Source of the DNA: Candidatus Huberarchaeum crystalense
GTDB lineage: Archaea; Huberarchaeota; Huberarchaeia; Huberarchaeales; Huberarchaeaceae
NCBI GenBank assembly: GCA_002789275.1
Contig: PFSX01000046.1
Location: forward strand, 17,645-34,294
Reading direction: 5' to 3'
Length of the DNA stretch: 16,650 bases
Below, piece after piece: positions 13,941 through 16,650 of this stretch; the stretch's first letter is position 1, and each line of letters starts with the position of its first letter. The notes below the pieces were generated by a model. That model was given only the letters and a program-made list of their open reading frames with translations, had not been told where the DNA came from and ran no database searches. A program made the translations under genes and the position numbers.

Positions 13941-14621
13941 TTCTGTTTTTTCTTCAACAACTTTATCAAAAACATCTGTGAAAATTACTTTACTTTGCTT
14001 GAAATATTTTTTTAAAATTTCTGCGAAAAGTGCTTTGTGATTGTATGGTATGTCTTTGTTTGAAAGTTCAATAGTGATTGAGTTTGTCCCAACATCTACT
14101 TTTAAAATATCATCAAACAAATATTTTTTTGTTAATGCTTTTATTTTTTTTGTATCATCTTCAATTTTTTCTACAACTTTTCCTTCAATAACAAGGTCTT
14201 TTCCAGCAAGAGGGTGATTGAAATCTAAAGTTATACGCCCCCCGCTTATTGCCTTTATCTTTGCTTGTAAGTCATTTTCAAAGTTTATAATTTGCCCAAC
14301 AACAGGAGTTATTTTTTGATTCTTAAACTCACTTGATGACACAATCTGGATTTTTTTTGCATCATATATTCCAAAAGCATCACTTGCAGCAATGTTCACA
14401 ACAATTTGCTTATCTATTTCTGCTTTTTGCAAAGCACTTATAAAATTTTTTAAAGGTGTGTCTTCTCCTAGTATAAACAGAGCAGGCACATATTCTCTGT
14501 TTTTGTTGAATATGTCTTGCTGTTTTGCAATTTCAATGTTTGTTGTATCTATTATTTTGCTGTCGCCAGCTGTTCGCAAAGAATATTCAACTAATACAAA
14601 TTCGCCTATATTAAATGTCAT
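13920..14621 (-). CDS. FKBP-type peptidyl-prolyl isomerase, long archaeal/SlyD type
   Basis: A 233-residue cytoplasmic protein beginning MTFNIGEFVLVEYSLRTAGD. The FKBP domain with an inserted chaperone (IF) domain is visible in order: FVLVEYSLRT, the DTT segment, LFILGEDTPLKNFISALQKAEIDKQ, the ASDAFGIYD segment that replaces the usual PeeAYG, then VVGQIINFENDLQAKI and the hallmark GGRITLDFNHPLAGKDLVIEGKVV. A C-terminal domain (about residue 150 on) and an acidic tail complete the long archaeal form. It should assist protein folding and proline isomerisation. I chose ATG 14621 rather than TTG at 14636, since the upstream codons overlap the TATAAA element. It is divergent from the DsbA-like gene (108 bp apart) and lies upstream of infB. 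Confidence 0.92.
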   Translation of the reverse strand: MTFNIGEFVLVEYSLRTAGDSKIIDTTNIEIAKQQDIFNKNREYVPALFILGEDTPLKNFISALQKAEIDKQIVVNIAASDAFGIYDAKKIQIVSSSEFKNQKITPVVGQIINFENDLQAKIKAISGGRITLDFNHPLAGKDLVIEGKVVEKIEDDTKKIKALTKKYLFDDILKVDVGTNSITIELSNKDIPYNHKALFAEILKKYFKQSKVIFTDVFDKVVEEKTEDNKTQT

Positions 14622-14627
14622 ATTCTT

Positions 14628-14635
14628 TTTATACA
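14628..14635 (-). promoter_or_regulatory. TGTATAAA element that fixes the FKBP start
   Basis: TGTATAAA ends 6 nt before ATG 14621 on the minus strand, the same spacing as at pan and the rhomboid gene. The alternative TTG start at 14636 would lie upstream of it. Confidence 0.45.
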
Positions 14636-14702
14636 AGTTGAAAGATAAATTATAGATTTAGAAAAATAGAGTATTGTTGCTATTTATAATTAAAACAGCT
14701 GG

Positions 14703-14722
14703 TTTTTAAATAATAGATTAAA
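14703..14722 (+). promoter_or_regulatory. TATA-like box plus ATTAAA element before DsbA-like gene
   Basis: TTTTTAAA (14703-14710) lies at -27 to -20 from ATG 14730, where a leaderless archaeal TATA box is expected. ATTAAA (14717-14722) ends 7 nt before the ATG. This is the only gene here with a clear element at both distances. Confidence 0.5.
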
Positions 14723-14729
14723 TAATATT

Positions 14730-15965
14730 ATGGCTAAAGCAAAAAAGCGCGCAGAAAAACAAGATAACTTTACGATAGAAGAAAAAAAAGAAAGAACAGA
14801 AGAGCAAAAAGAATTACATTCGTTGTCTAGTAGTGCTGCAGATAAATTTCATAATATTTTATTAGGATTTATAGCAGCAGCTAAAAAATTTCCTGTTTTG
14901 ACTATTTTGTTGTTTGTTCTTATTGGATCTGTAATAGGATTTATGGGAGGCAAAGAATCTATGTCTTTACAAGGACCTGATAATAATTTGCCTTCTGTTG
15001 AATATTGGTATACTTCAAATGCCACAAAACTGACAGATACAGCAAAGCAAGAATTAAAAACTAATTTAGGTATGCCTGTTTCTGAGTATCTTGCTACTAT
15101 TATTCAACAACCATTATATATATATAAAGACAAACAAAAAAATATTATAATAGCAAGAGATACAACAGATGTTTTTGCGCACTATTATTTTGATACAAAA
15201 AAAGAAAATGTTTTAACATATTTAAGTTATAGGTGTATTGATAAAAATGATAAAAATAGCTTAGCGTGTTATGTGATTATTAAAAGTTGTATAGATGGTG
15301 ATGCAAATGCTTGCAAATACAACAAAACAGCTTCTGACAAAATTGCCGAGATTCAAGCAATAGCACAACAAAAAATATATGATTCTGTTCCAAAAGCAGA
15401 TAAACCAAAAGTAGAAATGTTTGTTATGAGTCATTGCCCTTATGGCTTTGTAGGTATGCAAACATTAAGTCCTATAGCGCAATTATTTGGAGATAAAATT
15501 GATGCAAAAATAAAATTTGTTAATTATTTAATGCACGGAGAAATAGAAAAAGATGATAATACACTTATTTATTGTATTCAAAATCTAGAGACAGCTAAAA
15601 CATGGGCTTTTATTGATTGCTTTACAAAAGAAAGAAATAGTGCAAAATGTGTAAAAAACATTGGACTTGATTCAACAAAACTAAATTCATGTATAAATGA
15701 AACAAACGATAAATATAACATAACTGTTGCATGGAATGCTGGAGGAACATATCCTAAATATCCACTCAACAATGAAGAGTGTGCTATTTATGGAGTGAGA
15801 GGGTCACCTACATTAGTTATAAATGGCCAAACAACAGAAGGTGATTGGAGATCTCCTGAAAAACTTAAAACATTTATTTGCGCTGGATTTAATAATCCGC
15901 CAGAAGAATGTAAGCAAAAATTAGGTGATACGGGCGCGACTGCTAGTGGTGGGTGTAATGCTTAA
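14730..15965 (+). CDS. Membrane-anchored DsbA-like thioredoxin-fold protein, cysteine-rich
   Basis: A 411-residue protein. A charged cytoplasmic N-terminus (about 1-52) precedes one membrane helix (about 55-73), leaving a large exterior domain. From residue 227 a thioredoxin fold is visible: KVEMFVMSHCPYGFVGMQTL, with a single active-site cysteine (Cys236, CPYG rather than CxxC). The matching cis-proline loop is GVRGSPTLVINGQ (Pro360). Thirteen cysteines are spread over the exterior part, including two within the YCIQNL and DCFTKE segments as in GILT/DsbA-like helical inserts. It probably forms, reduces or isomerises disulfides in exported proteins such as those at 5312 and 16287. The lack of the second active-site cysteine fits an isomerase or a partner-dependent enzyme, but this is inference. 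The region 75-226 is not recognised. Confidence 0.85.
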   Translation: MAKAKKRAEKQDNFTIEEKKERTEEQKELHSLSSSAADKFHNILLGFIAAAKKFPVLTILLFVLIGSVIGFMGGKESMSLQGPDNNLPSVEYWYTSNATKLTDTAKQELKTNLGMPVSEYLATIIQQPLYIYKDKQKNIIIARDTTDVFAHYYFDTKKENVLTYLSYRCIDKNDKNSLACYVIIKSCIDGDANACKYNKTASDKIAEIQAIAQQKIYDSVPKADKPKVEMFVMSHCPYGFVGMQTLSPIAQLFGDKIDAKIKFVNYLMHGEIEKDDNTLIYCIQNLETAKTWAFIDCFTKERNSAKCVKNIGLDSTKLNSCINETNDKYNITVAWNAGGTYPKYPLNNEECAIYGVRGSPTLVINGQTTEGDWRSPEKLKTFICAGFNNPPEECKQKLGDTGATASGGCNA

Positions 15966-16162
15966 AAATTGAAGATTAGGTGTTAATAGTGGTTTTAAAT
16001 AAATATTTTTTTGCTAAGTAAGTTATTGCTAAAATAATAAATTGTGTTGTTAGAAACAACACTTTCAAACTAAAAATCATAATAATTATATCAAATAAAT
16101 TATATTTTTTCAAAGGATTTTTACAAAGCCAACACTTTTTGTCAATTGTTTTATACTAAGAT

Positions 16163-16320
16163 ATGTATTAAATATAATGTAGTATCTAAGTAGAATAAAA
16201 TAAACAAAAATACTAAAATGTGTATTAAAGATTAATGTAATATCTTGTCTAAGCAAAACAAAAGTGTATTAAATATTAAATATAATATGGTGTCTAAGCA
16301 AAACAAAATAAATAAAACAA
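16163..16320 (+). repeat. Three degenerate tandem copies overlapping the start of the last gene
   Basis: Units begin at about 16163, 16220 and 16264. Each has TGTATTAAA, an AATGTA/AATATG-like stretch, then TCTAAG and AAAACAAAA or similar. Copy 3 contains the start codon and first codons (MVSKQNK) of the gene at 16287, and copy 2 contains the matching TTGTCTAAGCAAAAC without an ATG. With 15966-16162, which is AT-rich and shows no gene, this fills the space after the DsbA-like gene. Confidence 0.8.
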
Positions 16321-16650
16321 ATATTCTATTAAAAAGCAAATCCATATATTTTGAACTTGCTCTGGCTGTTATGTGTATTTTTTTGTTATTTAGCGTATCG
16401 CCAGTTAGTGCTGCTTGTGGTGATAATGGTGGAGAATTTTCAAGTTTTCAAATGTGTACAGATAAAGATTGTAATAATATACTTGCAGAAGTTGTTCAAA
16501 ATTGTAATAATGGGCAATGGACATATACTTGCGTTAAAAATTGTATATCTGTTTCTGGTGTTAATTATGATATTACTAACATATCTTTAAAAGATACAAG
16601 CACTTTGTATTTTAAAAATAAATTAAAGAATACTGCAAACAATCCATTAT
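16287..16650 (+). CDS. Secreted cysteine-rich protein with signal peptide (3' end cut by window edge)
   Basis: ATG 16287 opens a frame that runs to the right edge (121 full codons). Residues 1-42 look like a signal peptide: a basic region (MVSKQNKINKTNILLKSKS), a hydrophobic core (ELALAVMCIFLLFSV) and a likely cleavage after PVSA, before ACGDN. The mature part starts with closely spaced cysteines (44, 57, 62, 73, 82, 86) in segments such as FQMCTDKDC and YTCVKNC, then contains sequons NIS and NYD-ITN. I do not recognise the family. The start is supported by ATTAAA ending 6 nt upstream and by the fit of the signal peptide. An internal ATG (codon 29) is less likely, since it would leave a very short signal. 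It lies after the DsbA-like gene on the same strand, which suggests a client-enzyme relation. Confidence 0.85.
   Translation, partial: MVSKQNKINKTNILLKSKSIYFELALAVMCIFLLFSVSPVSAACGDNGGEFSSFQMCTDKDCNNILAEVVQNCNNGQWTYTCVKNCISVSGVNYDITNISLKDTSTLYFKNKLKNTANNPL

Noticed and set aside
14622-14636. Upstream TTG start for the FKBP gene
   Set aside because: The extra codons (MYKKN) overlap the TATAAA element; MTFNIGEF is a natural family start.
16351-16590. 79-codon plus-strand open frame near the right edge
   Set aside because: It is out of frame with the signal-peptide gene starting at 16287, which has a convincing leader and cysteine pattern.

Overview
The window looks like a piece of an AT-rich archaeal chromosome. 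The information-processing genes are archaeal in type: RadA recombinase, elongation factor aEF-2 with the diphthamide histidine, aIF5B-type initiation factor, and proteasome-activating nucleotidase (PAN) with a C-terminal HbYX tail. Short intergenic spaces, no recognisable Shine-Dalgarno sites, and several cysteine-rich exported proteins next to a DsbA-like oxidoreductase suggest a DPANN-type lineage (Woesearchaeota/Pacearchaeota-like). That placement is an inference, not a demonstrated assignment.

Layout. Positions 1-2956 (minus strand) hold a cell-surface glycan cluster. It contains a UDP-GlcNAc 2-epimerase (wecB), the decayed 3' end of a second wecB-like gene, a frameshifted SAM methyltransferase, and a family-4-type glycosyltransferase that runs off the left edge. 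A polysaccharide flippase (3040-4674, plus) is divergent from wecB and probably exports the product. This first 3 kb lacks the GCGC words that are common in the rest of the window, so it may have been acquired separately.

Positions 4675-6206 hold a gene-free stretch with a GC-rich hairpin, a tRNA-Ser(CGA) on the minus strand, a cysteine-rich single-pass membrane protein and a 54-residue membrane protein. PAN (minus) and radA (plus) diverge from a 440-bp region made largely of two-copy tandem duplications. radA is followed by a rhomboid protease and aEF-2. aEF-2 converges with infB, which follows a long FKBP-type peptidyl-prolyl isomerase/chaperone gene on the minus strand. A membrane-anchored DsbA-like thioredoxin-fold protein and the start of a secreted cysteine-rich protein (cut by the right edge) close the window.

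The genes fall into themes rather than one pathway: surface glycan synthesis and export, protein synthesis (aEF-2, aIF5B, tRNA-Ser), protein quality control (PAN, FKBP, rhomboid), oxidative folding of exported cysteine-rich proteins, and DNA recombination.

Two window-wide patterns are not explained by the genes. First, a TTTATAAA or ATTAAA element ends 6-7 bases before the start codon of most genes, nearer than a normal archaeal TATA box would lie in a leaderless gene. Second, gene borders repeatedly carry two-copy tandem duplications of about 23-80 bp. Three of these copy the stop codon and the preceding coding sequence, and one degenerate set includes a start codon.
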